Of a stretch of DNA of 64,000 bases, positions 35,201 to 48,200 are shown piece by piece; the first letter of the stretch is position 1; every line of letters begins with the position of its first letter. Under the pieces are notes generated by a model. It did no database searches. It had not been told where the DNA came from and saw only the letters and a program-made list of their open reading frames with translations. This stretch comes from Spirogloea muscicola (taxonomy: Eukaryota > Streptophyta > Zygnematophyceae > Spirogloeales > Spirogloeaceae), in assembly GCA_009602725.1 (NCBI GenBank), contig WELB01000168.1, positions 196,307 to 260,306 of the forward strand, read 5' to 3'. Made by a program: the position numbers and the translations under genes.

Positions 35201-37245
35201 CTCTTAGCTCTAGTGTAATTTTGTGATGGGCGTGCAATTTGAGATTGAGCATAGTCTTCTCGGTCATGGGCTTGGTCTCCAGATCCTGTTGTGACGTCTT
35301 CTTGCTGAGAGGTTTACTGTCACAGGCATACAATCTGCACACCTCCAAGTTGGCAGCTGTGAGGCTGCCCGAGAGGCCCCAAAGTGGCGGCCAAACAAGT
35401 AGATTGAGCCCGCAAGTTGGTGGACCATTGAAAGTGTACTCTGACCTTCCGTACATTCACGAGTTCCTTTCACGTGCCGAGTTCATACTTGGTAAGTAAA
35501 GGGACCACACTGACTTTTGCATCCTCAGCGCCTATGTCTTATGGATGACGAATTCTTTGACTCTGGACAAGAAGGTCCGACCCCTGTGCTCCTTGGAATG
35601 CCTTGCAGTTGAGGATCCGGCAGAAAGTGACATCGTGTGGGCCAGTATACAAGTTGATGATGAAGTCCGGTCCACGGCTCACCTGAGGCCAGGGCAGCTA
35701 GTAAACCAATTTCCTTATGAGGCGTGCCTGGTCATGAAGCATCACTTGGCAAGCACAGTGCATCAGGTAAATTTGCTGGTCACTTGAGCTAAGATCTGTG
35801 AAAGCAGATAGTCCTGTCATGAAATTCAATGAAGCAGGAATTTTTTGTGACTGGTGCAGGCATATGGCGAGCCAAATTGGATGCAACCAACGTATGATCT
35901 CAGCACCCAGCTGCCGGCACTGATCGGTGACTATCAATTGCGCCAGCAGAGTGGGCAAGACAACTTGTGGATTCTCAAGCCTTGGAATATGGCTCGGAGG
36001 CAAGTCCAGCAGTTCAGAAGTTCTACTTTCCTTGTTGACTCTTTAAAGTCCAAGTGATGGTGCTCATATAGTGCATTCGGCATTGACGTGGTTTGTGTTG
36101 TTGGAGCAGCATTGACACAGTTGTGGTGGATGCTTTGCCGGCTATAGTGCGCATGTTGGAAACTGGCCCAAAGATCTCTCAGAAGTACATTGAAGCTCCT
36201 GCGCTGTACAATGGACGAAAATTTGACCTCCGTTACCTTGTGCTGCTACGATCGCTAGACCCTCTGGAATTATTCGTCTCAGACGTCTTCTGGGTGGGCT
36301 GTTAATGTCCACTCTTATTTCTGGTTACGCATTAACGCACAGGCAGCCTGCATGCTTGCCCGTACTCAAATGTAGTGGCAATTGTTTGATACTCGTGCAG
36401 GCCAGGCTGGCTAACAATCCTTACAATGTCGAGAAACACATGCTCAATGACTTTCAGACCCACTTCACTGTCATGGTAGGCATGGATGCACTCTGCCTCT
36501 CCAGCGGTGTCGCTTGTCATTGGTGTGTATTCATCATGTCTACATTACCAGTGGACATGTGCATCTCAACCTGAAATTTGACGAACTTTGATCTCCTCAA
36601 ATTTCTGATCGGCTGTGAGCAGAACTATGTAGGGCTGCTGAATCACGTCAACACTCATGAATTTGTGGCCACCTTCGAGAAGGAGCACAAAGGTGTGGGA
36701 GCTGTGGGAGCTGTGCCATGATATTACTGTCCCTGTACGATGCCAAGATTGCAAGCAAGTGGAAGTGTGCAGCACATTCTGACTTGATGATAACTGATGA
36801 CAGCAATGATGCGATGCAGTGCACTGGGCAACTATACAGACCTCCGTGAATAGGTTGTTGCGGGACTTGTTCGAGGCTGCGAGATGCATACATCCAGAGA
36901 TGCAGTCTGAGTACAGCAGGGCCATGTATGGGTGTGACATTATGTTGGATAATCAATTCCAGCCCAAGCTACTCGAGGTTAGCCACATCCTTCGTACGGT
37001 GTCTTACTCTGGTCAAGGAAGAGGCCGAAAAGGCCTGTCAATATGCTGGTCACATTGGACCACGCATGATCTCTGCGTGGCACTTTCATGTGCAGGTCAC
37101 CTACTGCCCAGACTGTACAAGGGCAACCAAGTACGACATGCAGTCACTTGCTGGGGACGGGCGAGTGTACAAGGGTGTAGACTTCATCAATGATGTCTTT
37201 GGCTGTCTTTTTCTTAATGAGACACGCAATATGACCAGGCTATGA
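32281..37245 (+). CDS. TTLL12: Tubulin-tyrosine ligase-like protein 12, plant type with leucine-rich repeats
   Basis: Nineteen exons, about 900 residues: 32281-32341, 32535-32654, 32741-32875, 32965-33245, about 33330-33498, 33638-33842, 33939-34064, 34276-34344, 34522-34718, 34834-34941, 35043-35184, 35326-35491, 35609-35766, 35860-35999, 36110-36293, 36401-36475, 36623-36692, 36820-36977, 37096-37245. The N-terminus ([40 protein letters not shown]) matches TTLL12. Leucine-rich repeats follow ([31 protein letters not shown]), as in plant members. Then come the SET-like middle ([11 protein letters not shown]) and the ATP-grasp TTL domain: [56 protein letters not shown]12 is atypical and may lack tyrosine ligase activity. 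The intron after 35999 begins GCAAGT, a GC-AG intron. The boundary of the fifth exon is not settled. Confidence 0.9.
32333..32510 (+). repeat. Tandem duplication around an N in TTLL12 intron 1
   Basis: About 85 bases from CTGCTCGGTGCGTCGCCC to GCTCACGGC are repeated with small differences on either side of the N at 32421. Both copies keep a donor-like GGTGCGTC. The unit may be a real duplication or two alleles joined by the assembler. Confidence 0.7.
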
Positions 37246-37398
37246 GATTGTAATCTGAGTGAAGGAACGGAAGCGAGTACGTCCATTGCATCTTCTGACA
37301 AAGTTTTGCACAAGGACTTTGAAAAGCTATCCACATCTAGACCCAAGACAAAGGTACAATCCCTTGCGAGTAATGAGCAGGTAATCACACACAAGTCG

Positions 37399-40194
37399 TC
37401 AATCGCCCTCGCTGTCGCTGAGAACGACCCCCCGCCGCTTCTGCTGTTTGCTGGACGTGTCATGTGCGTCCACCTTCCTCACTGGTGCCTTCTCCACTAC
37501 AGGCCTGTCAGTCACGTCGTCTACAGGCACTCGACTGCTCCTTTCATGGTCGCCGTCCTTCTCGTAGCCTCGCTGGGCGCCCACTTTATGCCGCCCTGAA
37601 GACCTGACCTTCAGCTCATCATCTTTGCCGCCAATGTCCGCTGTGTCCGCCTCCTCGACCTCGTCATCCTCCTCAATGGCTGCTCCATCATCTGGGTCCT
37701 CTTCTGAGAGAGACTCTTCCAAGAGCTCGCGCCTTGTTCTGTATGGTGGCTCTGCGGCCTTCTGCCTCTTGCCGGGGCGCACATCAGCTCCTCCAATGGC
37801 CACCTGCATCCATGCACATGGATGTGAAGTGAGCCTCTCGTCACATCTCCACTATGCCAGCAGAGATGGAAGTGCAGTAGCTGTCTGTACGCTCCGTAGC
37901 TGAGGGCATGAGGCGCACCCGCTTGGCGTTGAGAATGCGCCGTTCTGCTTCCGCCTCAGCCTCCTCGTCCAGATCAAGACGGCGGGGTCTGGGTGCCGGT
38001 TCCTCATCCTCGTCGTCATCCTCCAAAAAGCCAGGGGAGAGCGCACGCTCCCGCCGCCGCCGTGGCAGGCTCGCTGCAACTGTGTCTGGACGGTCATACT
38101 TGCGCATCTCGCGGTCCTGGCGTCGCTGCAGGTCTTCCCGAGAGCGAATGCGCTGCTCCGCCTCCTTCTCGCGCTGGTGCTTCTCCTTCTCGGGGTCCAC
38201 GCCGGGGTTGGTGAACTTCATGACGCGCGTCATCTTCTTGTACTTGGTGTCCACCATGGCCGTCAGCAACTTGTGGCTCGCGCTACTCAGCGTGCTCGGC
38301 ATGAACTTCATGCGCCGCAGCAGCCGCCCCTGCGCCTGGACCACCGACCCACTTCCTGCCACCTGCTTCTCCTCCTCCGCAATGCTGAGTGTCAGACGCA
38401 ATCAGCATCTCTGATCTGAGCACCCTACTTTGCGCCACAACATTTTCCCTTTTCTTCTCAAAGTCGACGGAAGCAAGAACCTATCACGCGTTGTTCAGAG
38501 TGGGGCTGTGTGTGCCTTGGGGTGGCGCAGGGCCAGCTGCAGTTGGTCGCGAGACACGTCCTGGATGCTCGTGGCCAGCACCTCCTTACCCAGCAGCAGC
38601 TGCAGGCTCCCATCCGACCATCGCACAAAGCGCGCCGTGCTCTCCAGCTGGGTGGCCAAGAAGCGTGGCAGGGTCAAGCACTGACAAAGGCACCCTATGC
38701 GCGCACTGCGTGCAGTCAATGGGGCCTACGGAGATGGACAGGGAAGCTGACTGGCAGAGGTGTGGCCGGCACTGACGGAGGTTGAGCCGTCGGGGTGCGT
38801 GACGGAGCGCCAGCGTGCAACGTTCAGATCGAGCTTCTGCCGGCGGCCTTGGCGGTCAACCACGTAGGCAGACGCCTCCTCAGCGGCCTCGAACGTGTCC
38901 GCCTCAAACGGCTGGCGCTCGATCTCCATTATGTTGGACATGGTCACGATGTGCATCTGCAAGCCGACGCCGCCGCCAGTCGCCGAGACTTGAGTGCTCA
39001 AAGCTTTCCATCGACAGACTGCTGGCGGAGGCAAGGGCATGGCTGCAGCAATCGCTGCACCTTGCTGGGCTCCGCCAGCGGCGCCATGAGCGGGACGTCC
39101 AGGTGGATGGGCGGCCCCTGGCGCTTCTCGTGCCGGCGGCGCGGCTCGCGCCCCTCCATCTCCTCGCCCTCCTCCTCCATCTCCTCCTCCTCCTCCTCCT
39201 CCTCCTCCTCCTCCTCTCGCTCCTCCTGCTCCTCCTGCTCCGCCTTCCCCACCTCGGCGCTCCGCTCCTCGCCCTCGTCGTCCGACCGCAAGACTGCGGC
39301 CATCTCCTCGTCGTTGCCCTCGCCGCCTCCTCCGCCTCCCCCGCCCTCTGGCCGCTCATCCAGCTCCTCCTCAGGCGAGCCCACTGCCCTCCTGGCGGCG
39401 GTGCTGGCAGCCACCTTGTCGTCATTGTCGTCCTCCAGGTCCTGCTCGCTGGCCTCTGCCGAGGGCGAGCCGTCCCGCTGCGGGAAGATGGGAAGGACGA
39501 TGGTCACGACGACGACGATGCCACTGAGCGACGTCATAACCACGCGCAAGGAGGCCAGCACCATCTCGGCGATGCTGCTGATGCTGATCAGACTGCCAGG
39601 CCCCACGCGGACGGCGAGCCTTACCTGGGCTCGCGGGGGACTGCTCGCGTCCAGCTCGGAGGCGGCACGGCTGCCGTCGGCGCTGCCGGTAGCGGCCGCT
39701 CCCGGAGACTCGAGCGTTGCCGCTTCGCTGCAACGCACAATGCCAGGCGCCAGCACAGCCATCTTGCTCGCAGCTGAGCACCGGCAGGCAAGCCAGCCAC
39801 GCGAGCGCCGCATGAGCCGGCGCCAGCGTCGGAGGCGGCCGCCACCTGCGGGCCGCGGCGCCTGCGGAGCTGTGCCCCGGTAACGCGGCCACGGCGCCAG
39901 AGGGCGCCGCCGCACGGGCCGCATCCAGAGCCTGCAAGGCCGCCGGCGCCATGACCAGTCGAAGGCCGGCCGTCAGCCGCCGTCATGCGGCCATGACTAA
40001 GTTGCGGGCGCGCCGCGCGCCGCCGCGCCGCGGAGGCGCACCGCTGCAGGAGGGCCTCCGGCGCCGGCAGCGGCGGAATTGGTAGTGGCTCGCCGCTGCC
40101 GCCGCCGCTGCAGCTCCTCCTCGCCATCCTCGTCCTCCGACTCGGAGCCGAACAGTGTCTCCATCATCTCCTGCCGGTCGTCCGCGGTGGCCAT
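37399..40194 (-). CDS. LEO1: LEO1, subunit of the Paf1 complex
   Basis: Six exons give about 576 residues: 40194-40042, 39477-39061, 38956-38777, 38647-38516, 38362-37919, 37803-37399. It starts MATADDRQEMMETLFGSESE, the LEO1 N-terminal signature. A long acidic tract (an E run encoded by CTCCTC repeats on the plus strand near 39180) is followed by the LEO1 fold: VARFVRWSDG-type strand (TARFVRWSDGSLQLLLGKEV), QGRLLRRMKFMPSTLSSAS, KKMTRVMKF and a charged DPEKEKHQREKEAEQ helix. LEO1 acts with Paf1, Ctr9, Cdc73 and Rtf1 on elongating RNA polymerase II and histone modification. The fourth junction (38516/38362) has no GT donor in a suitable place; a GC donor or an acceptor at 38385 are alternatives. 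It is divergent from COMMD4 and convergent with TTLL12 (153 bases between stops). Confidence 0.88.
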
Positions 40195-40273
40195 GGCGGC
40201 GGCGGCGGCGGCGGCGGCGGCAAGGTCACGGTGAGAGGCGCCTGCTAAGTTCCAGGGCACACATCAGCCCCAG

Positions 40274-40312
40274 GCCCTAGCCCTAACCCTAAACCTAGCC
40301 CTAAGCCCTAGG
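40274..40312. promoter_or_regulatory. Telomere-like CCCTAA repeats between LEO1 and COMMD4
   Basis: Five CCCTA units, some as AACCCTAAAC, lie in the 277-base divergent promoter. In plants the AAACCCTAA telo-box is a promoter element of growth-related genes. This may be a regulatory site or an interstitial telomere repeat. Nothing nearby suggests a chromosome end. Confidence 0.5.
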
Positions 40313-40362
40313 CCTGAGCCCCCGCTCGCCGCTACCGCCGCCGCCGCCGACGCCGCCGCCGC

Positions 40363-40401
<39 letters not shown>

Positions 40402-40471
40402 GTGAGCGGCGCTCGTCTGGAGCGGCAGGCAGCCGCGCTGCTGGGGCGCCCCCGCGGCCCCTCGCGCCGCC

Positions 40472-42081
40472 ATGCGCTTCGCCACATTGGGCGGGCAGGA
40501 CGCGCCCGACTGGCTCCTCGCCTGCCTCGTCGACCTCTCCCGCCTGGTCGCCGCCGTGAAGCCCCTGCCACTTGGGCCCCTCTGCCGTCCTCCCGCTCGC
40601 ACTTTCTCGTGCCGTCTGCTCGTTACCGTCCATCTTCCTGACCTCTGCCTCTGCGCTGCGCCCCTGCAGTCGCCAGCCCAATCTGCGGAGCTCGTGCAGG
40701 CGGCCCTGCATGGCCTGCTTGGCCAGCCCCTGGCGGTGAGAGCCCGGCGTCTTCCTGCATGGCCCTCGGTGCTGCTCGTGCGCTCTGCACTGGCGCACCC
40801 ATCTGGTGGTGACACATGTGGGGGGACGCACATCACCCCAGCTTTGTGAGACTGTGGGGCCCCGGCCCGATGCATGTGCAGGACGGCCAGCTCACCAGGC
40901 TGGCCGATGAGACTGCTCTCGGTGAGGACTTGTCGCTTCAGGGCTCATGATTAGGGGTCCAGGTCCACCCAGCCATGGCTGTACACTTCATTGTGTGAGC
41001 GTCCGTGCCCAGGCATCTTGCTGCAGACTGCTGTAGCCTGGCTGCTACTGGCTGGCATTTGCGCTCAGAACATGGATTGCCTTGATCCAGGAGCAAACAG
41101 AGTCAAGGCTGGGCTAGCGGCACTGCACCACCTCCTCAATTCTGCAGCCAAGTACCAGGTGGACACAAAGACGCTGTCGTGCGAGTTGCAGCAGCTGGGC
41201 CTGCCTGAAGGTAGAGAGCGTGCGCCTGAAGCTCTTCTCCATAAGAAGCTCTCGTGCACTTTGCCAAATGTGCCTGAAGTGCAGTCCCTTGAATATTTGC
41301 TGTCCTGACAGAGCACAGCGAGGCCGTGTGTAATATGTTTGCAAGTCAAAGGGAGGCCCTGCAAGTGCATTTGAGAAAAACCTCTCTGCAGCGTCAGTGC
41401 TCAAACTCCCTGCCCCTCAACGCTGCAGCAGCCAATCTTAATTGCGGGCGCCAAAATGAAGAGGTTGAACCAGTGGTATGACTGGGCCAGGTTGGCCGTT
41501 CGCAAGGCAGTGATTGACATCAATCCAAGGTTTTGGGGCCAGTGCCTCCACTTCGCGTAGTTGCCTGGCAGGTGGAGCAGACTACAGGAAACGAGGCCTT
41601 AAATGCAGCCTCCATTGCACTCTGCCTTCAGCCAGCTCCCAAGGACAGCTCACCTCTGCACTTCTTCACCTCGCCCGCTCAGCTCCGCAGCTTACTTGAT
41701 GGTGCACACTACACCCTTCCTCGTAGACCTTGATTTGAATGCATGCAACCTGCCGTGGGTAGGAGTTGTAGGCGTGCTGAAGGTGGTGTAGGTAGCCTGC
41801 TTATACATGGCTACTACTTATTTACAACATACAATTGCATGAAAGTCATGTGTAGGTAGTCTGATCTTTTAATCTAAGGTGTATAGTCCTGCATGAGTAT
41901 GCCAGGGTGCTCCTTGTTACCCTGTCTCAATGCATGTGTGCATGTACTGAGTACAAATAGTGGGCCTAGTCGGCCTGACAGGTTCCTAGTTCTGCCTTGG
42001 CTTGTGCTCTCGGCAATTCGTGCAGAAATGAGATCTGCTAGAGGAATACTCCAGCAAGCCAGCTTACACCACAACTCATGA
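40472..42081 (+). CDS. COMMD4: COMM domain-containing protein 4
   Basis: Seven exons close in phase to 198 residues, almost exactly the length of human COMMD4: 40472-40546, 40670-40735, 40882-40921, 41091-41210, 41312-41392, 41543-41701, 42026-42081. It begins MRFATLGGQDAPDWLLA (COMMD4 proteins start MRF..CGDLDCPDW). NSAAKYQVDTKTLSCELQQL and GLPE are highly conserved, EHSEAVCNMFASQREALQVH follows, and the COMM domain runs from LRVVAWQVEQTTGNEA to the last helix EMRSARGILQQ. COMMD proteins form the Commander complex in endosomal recycling. Its presence suggests that this lineage keeps that pathway. Confidence 0.92.
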
Positions 42082-43201
42082 GGTCAACATCAAGAAGCGA
42101 TGCCATGAGTGGACATCGGTTTCCATGATGTACCAGTCATGCGTGACACTTGCAGCAGCAGCAAACTCAATCAACTGTTAGTAGCCCATTCAGATTGGCA
42201 CCTTGTTGTCAGGATGCTTCATAGGCACCTCGATCTAACATATAAGCACTAGACTAACATCTATCAGAACCGTGGACTGAACAACAATTTGACAGAAAAA
42301 ATGAATGAAAAAATCGATGGGCTCAACGTGCAGCGGCGCAACGCCTCACAATGGTGCATCAAAGCTGTGGCCTCATCATCGGCCACCCACAAAAGCCTGC
42401 AATTGTATATGCTTAGGAGAATAATCAGCAACTGACCAGTGTCGTTTGCATGTGTCTATGTTGCAGGTCAGAAGTGTGCCCTCCCATTAAGGCATGCTTC
42501 GAAGCAGGAAGGCTAAGGAGCAGATCATGATGTACACAGTTTGACGTAGTTAAAGGGATGCAAAGAACTTCGATGAATGAGTGCAAGGACTACAAGCTAC
42601 GAGTCTTCTTGCAGTCCTCTCATCTACACAAGGTCACCAAGTGCCACCCTCAATATGCCACGTACAAGCTCATGTGAACGAGTTGCTACAACAGGACTCC
42701 ATAAGTCCAGCCTGGTGTTTCCGTGCTTACCACTGTGCAGCTTCTCTTGAGAAGCCAGAGGTTGTCACCTTAGTGCAAGTTATGCTGTGAGTCCTCCTCA
42801 ATGCTCTGCCCATCATATCTATTACAAGACATTGGAGAGATTTGTAAGATTGTAAGCATTTCAACCCACGATGTTTACCACAGCGGTCGCTGTCACTGAT
42901 TCAATTCTTGACAATGAGTAGTATGATAGAGGACTTATATCAAGCTCATATCTTCGGTCTTGGCAAGATTTTGACAAGGGCACTGGCAAGCTTACAAGAA
43001 TCTGGAGCAGCAGTGCAAGCGTGATATGGATAGATGATTACACATTTTCCGGTGACAGGTGACACTTGTATTAGTGAACTGATGTGTTGCCAAGGGTCAT
43101 GTGATAGTCAAGTGGGGAGGCCAGGGATGCCGCATCATTGCAGCTGAAAGCCCTTTCTGTAGAAAGAAGAGCCATTTTACAATGTCAGCTGCAGCAGGCA
43201 T
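42082..43201. other. Convergent intergenic region, nothing recognised
   Basis: AT-richer than the neighbouring genes and with only short ORFs. It contains no repeat copy that I could match. It should include the 3' UTRs of COMMD4 and the CRAL-TRIO gene. Confidence 0.5.
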
Positions 43202-45010
43202 TCAGGGGAACTTGTCTACAGAAGGTGGAGTTGCCAATAGCAGGCTGCACTTATCAGTGTTTGCAACTCTTATCCAGAGTACGGAAGTACCAAGCCTCCT
43301 CCTCAGGGGTGCTGGATTGTCTTGCTGGTACTCAGTCTGTGATGGGGCTTCACTTGGGGCCTCCTCACACGAACTGAGATCTGCGCACAAGTGACACCTG
43401 CACCTGCCTCCAAGGGCAGCGGGCACTTTGTCCAACCCCCCCATGGCCACTTCCAGTACTTTTCCTTGCTCTGAGCTTGATAGCAGCTGCACCTTATCTC
43501 GTGTTACTGCTGGCAAGATCTGCACCATTCAAGACTAGGGTGAGACCCTGCATATGGTCTTTGCACTAAGCTAGCCCAAGGGAGTGCCAAAGCTCACCTG
43601 CAGGATCGCATTGGCCACGAAGCGCAAGAAGGGATGTACGCCCAGTGCATAAAGTGCAAAGAGTCTTGAAGGGTAGTTGCGCTGCAGCACCAGTGCACTG
43701 TCCTTGATCAAAGCCAAGGGCAAAGAGAGCAACTGCACACCAGTGCAATCCACAACTACCACCACCTTCCCTGAGCCCTGGCTGTGCATCCGGAGGATGC
43801 CTGCTTCCATCTGCGACACTGGAGAGCGTGGAAATTGCAGTATCAGTGACTTGTAATATACTGTCTAGATGCCTCGGATACTCATACAGTGCTTTTGAGG
43901 GCCAGATCTTACCAACTGCCTGCACAAAGACAGGGTGCTGCTCTGGTAGGATGGTGTTGACGGCGAGCCCAAAGCGCAAGCAGAGAAAGGGTCTCCCCAA
44001 TGAGTCCGTGGCATGCCAGAATGCCAGCTGGCTCCAAGTCTGCTGCAGCTCGTCTTCAGACAAGAAGCGGAAAGCCATCCGCCACTCAATGTGCTGCTTC
44101 AGGCGCAACGCGCAAGATTTGACGTCCCCCTTCGTGGAGCTGAGGAAGCGCCTGAGGTCATGATCATCCAACCTGACGAGCACACCGAAGATATCAGTCT
44201 AACACGTTGTGCATTCGTAAGGGTCGTGGGCAGGACAAAGAGTGCCAGAAATATGACGATGACGACTGCGACGACGAGAGGCGACGTTGGATTACCTAGG
44301 TGGGATGGTTGTGCCCGGTGCCTCCAACTCCACCTTGACCTGCGCGAGGAGCTGCAGCTGCTCTTCTGGCTCTATTATTGACACTCTGCAGAGGCAAGGC
44401 CACACTGAGGCTTCAGGTTTGATGACCAGGTCCCCCAGGATCCTTGTGCTTTCCCCTGAGGACAGCGGCAACGGAGGGCCTTGGCCGCGACACTACACAG
44501 TTGAAGCCATTTATGATTAGGAAGATCAGAGGAGGTGACCTGCTCTCGCTGCCGCGGCGCTCTTCTGCGGGGTCAGAAGTCGCCAGCTTCTCTGCAGGAG
44601 GCTCGAAGCTTCGCTGGCCAGCCCCGCTGAGCCTGTCCCCGGCCTCCATGATCAGCGTGGCGATGGACATCGCCAGCAACGGCTGCACGAACGCCTGCTG
44701 ATCGAGGATGGCCACGACCGCCTTGGATCAAGCGAGGCCCTGCTGCGCGGCCCCAGTGCGCAGGAACGTCGGAAGCAGAGAGCCCGCCAGTGCTAGGTGC
44801 GGCACGGCGTGGGCCAGCCGAGCCCCTTGCGCGGCACTGCCGTCGCACCTGGAGGGGGTGGCAGAGCTGGCGGAGCGGTGTGACGCCGCGCAAGGCGCCG
44901 AGGAAAGGGAGGTGGAGGAGGAGGAGGCCCTGCGTGGCCAGCCAGAGCGGCGGCGCCAGGCGGCGGCGGGCGGCGGCCAGCGCGGCGGCCTTGCCGACGA
45001 AGAGCNGGGG
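43202..45010 (-). CDS. CRAL-TRIO (Sec14-like) lipid-binding protein, N-terminus unresolved
   Basis: Exons on the minus strand: about 45005-44849, 44721-44540, 44385-44296, 44172-43913, 43818-43598, 43519-43202. The upstream part has a hydrophobic segment (LWLATQGLLLLHLPFLGAL). The CRAL-TRIO N-helix (LDDHDLRRFLSSTKGDV) and lipid-binding domain follow: DSLGRPFLCLRFGLAVN, GKVVVVVDCTGVQLL, NYPSRLFALYALGVHPFL and ILPAVTRDKVQLL, with a basic, Ser-rich C-terminus. Such proteins carry phosphoinositides or other lipophilic ligands between membranes. The ligand cannot be read from sequence. The first exon runs into an N at 45006, so start and targeting are unknown. It is probably divergent from the DDX59 gene. 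Confidence 0.8.
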
Positions 45011-45260
45011 CGGCGCTTCGCCTGCTGGCCTCGTGGGCTGGCGTGCCGGGTAAGGTGGATAAGGTGGCGCCGGCGGCCGGGCGGCGGATCCATGCATGGC
45101 CAGATCCGGCGCACGCCCGGTCCCACGCTCCTCCGCACATGGCCGGATGCCTCCGTACCTGCACCGCTCCGCGCATGTGCGGATCGAGGCGGGGCGGGCA
45201 CCCCAGCTACAAACTTCCTCGCGCCCACAGCCCTAGCACTCTGTCGCCCGCCCGCCCGCC

Positions 45261-48200
45261 ATGTTCCTGCCGCGCGCCGTGGCCGCCAGGCCTGGCGCGC
45301 CGCCCGCGCAGCCAGCTCCGGCCAGGTCGGTGCTCCGTCTGCTCGCCACACACTGCTTGGCCGCCACCGTCGGCTCAAACGGCGCTTTGCGCCGGCCATT
45401 TGAGGTGGGGGTCGCCCGCCCTGACGTTGCTCTCGCTCTCGCCCTCGCTGGCGTCGCAGCAGTCCGACGGCGGCTCGTGCAGCCTCCGCCAGGCGGGCTA
45501 CCACCCTCCCACTCGAGGGGGCGGCTGACGGCGGGCCTGTCGCTGTGCAGCCAGCCGGTCAGGTCTCCCCATGTCTTTTTGCTACGCTCACAGTACATTG
45601 TGACGCCGTGTGAACGTCAATGTGGCCTAGGATTGAGGACTCGATCTTTGACTCGTAGCATGTGACCTGTTGATCGGGAACTTCACGCCTCAACCCTAAG
45701 ACTTAGACCCTAAATTGAACCCTAAGCTGGTTGATTGCTTTCCCTCACCCGTGTGTCTTGCGACAGCCTTCAGGCTGATGCCAGATTCGGGCGTAGTCGA
45801 AGCTGATGAGCCGCCCGTGAAGGCGAGGAGCTTTCAGCAAAGGGCAGCATCGGCTGGAGAGCCCGTGTGTCTTATCTGCGGGCGCTATGGCGAGTATGTG
45901 TGCGATGCCACAGATGACGACGTGTGCAGCCTCGAGTGCAAGGCTGTCGCCCTCGAGCGCACGGGACTACCTGCTGCCGAGGTGCAGAAGTTGACCACTT
46001 CGGATTTGAAAAGCTGATCATATTGGTGGTCTCTGATCCCATTGCACAGTCAGGGTTGCGCCTCATAGCATAGAGCCCTCCTTTGACCTATGGTGCCTGA
46101 GCTGAGCCGCTGTCATGATCCTGCAGGTGGGCGCAGCTGTTGCAGCAGCGTCTGCTCGTTCAGTCTTGTCGAAAACAAGCTTCTGCTCGAGGTAGGAGAG
46201 TCCTCTGCTGCCAGTTTTGCCACTTAAGCTAGGCAATGATCACAGTTGTACTTATTGTATTTGTGCTTTATGCTTGTGATGTGATGCAGGGTGGGCTTGA
46301 GCGAGCAGAAAGCCAGCTCCCTGCGCAAGGAGTTGCAAATCCGTGTGCGAGGAAAGGGGCAACCACCGGCTCCTATTCTTGCGTTTTCCAACCTGAGGTC
46401 AGTATATAAGGACGGTCTTCAGCTCTGTGTGACTTCTACTTTATCTACCCTGGCTTTGTCAAGAAGGACTCAGTGTTGTGGATAACAGGGGCCAACCTGT
46501 TTGTAATACTCAAGCCGTGAATCAATGGCACTTGAACAGACTGCCGCTCAGGCTGCTGAAGAATCTGGAGAATGCTGGCTACTTGACGCCAACCCCAATT
46601 CAGGTGACAGCACCACAAGCATACACCCTGGCTTGGCGTGAGTCATGCTGACAACATCACCTCCTTGCTCTGACATGCCTGTTGCAGAGCATGTGCAGAT
46701 GCAGGTCATACCTGCCGTGATGGGCGGGCATGACATCCTGGCCATGGCCCAAACAGGATCTGGCAAGACCGCGGCTTATGTTGTCCCCCTCATAGCAGAG
46801 ATATGCTCCAGGCAGGGGCTGCAGGAGCCAGCAGGGGTTTTTGCTGAGGGTTGCATAGCTCTCGTGCTGGGACCTACAAGGTTGGTCGTTAGTGCCTCTC
46901 TTCAGTGCATCAGCATGATTCTCCACATCTGGAATCTCACTAGTAGATTCTTACTGAAGCTGTGAAATGTGGTCCTCTTCTGGCACCACCTCCTGGCAGG
47001 GAGCTGTGTGCTCAGATAGAGAAGGTGATCCAGACTTTGGCAGAGGTGCTTCCGCTGCGTACAGCCCTCATAGTTGGTGGCAACCCGCTTCCTCAGCAAC
47101 TTCATCGGCTGCAGCAGAAGCCTAAGGTACAGACTGTCTGAATTCTCGTTTACTCCTTGCTTTATCTGATACCTCGTGTTATCTTGCTTATGAATGGAGC
47201 AACCTTGTCAAGCATCAGCTGCTTTGGCCCAGAGTTCCATGCACATCATTGTGGCACTTGGGGGATTGTGATCATGTGTTTGGTGCACTCAGGTGATAGT
47301 TGCGACCCCTGGGAGGTTGTGGGAGGTCCTTTTGAAGCAGAATATGTCTCTGAGCAACGTTGTTATCCTTGTCATTGACGAGGTCGATACAATGCTTCAG
47401 GTCTGATGTGGATCTTTTCACCCACTTCTTCTTCTACAGCCTATGATTATTGCCTCTCGGACACGACAACAACTTAGACCAGCCTATGCTTACTGCCTCG
47501 ACCAGGACGACAATCCTGAAAAGTGCTGAGCTGATTCTAGGGAGTGTTGCTGGTTGTGCAGCTGGGCTTCAAAGAACAAGTCATGCAGCTCGTACAGGCC
47601 GTGCCACAGCCACAGGTATTGATGCACTCTGTAAACAAACATGTGGCTGGCATGAGCTGGAAGAGAGTTCTCGATTTTCTGCTTTCTTCTGCACTTAGCA
47701 GCCTATCTACTCACTGAGAAGCTTGTTCTGGCAGACACTTATGTTTTCTGCAACAATACCACAGAATATTCAAGACTTTGCCAAGACCATTATGAACAGT
47801 CCATTGATAGTGACTGTTGGCAAAGCAGACTCAGTCACACCTGCAGTGCAACAGGTGACCAGCAGCTTCTCATTGTCATCGGTTCATCCGCATCAAGGGT
47901 ATCTCTGTTTTACGGCTCAAGAGGTCTTACTAATGTGATTTTTGGAGCAGCACATCAGTCTCATCCTGCACATGCTGAGACTGTTGGAGGCTGCTGTAGA
48001 CGGTCATCTGGGTGGAGAACAAGGACAAGCGGCAGAAGCTGTTCGACATCTTTGCAGATCCAAAGTATGCATTACTACTCTAGCATTTAGTGCAGCTGTT
48101 TGGTAATTGTCTTGTTACTGACCCGATTCGAAAAAATATTGACAAAGATGTGCAGGAGCCTAAGACGAGCATTTGTTGCATCCAGTAATAGCTATTTAAA

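Noticed and set aside
38795-39883. 362-codon plus-strand Ser-rich ORF
   Set aside because: Antisense to the acidic tract of LEO1; poly-Ser and poly-Leu come from the CTCCTC repeat.
39997-40875. Ala/Arg-rich ORFs over GCC triplet runs on both strands
   Set aside because: These are translated triplet repeats around the LEO1 and COMMD4 starts; the splice-consistent models explain the region.
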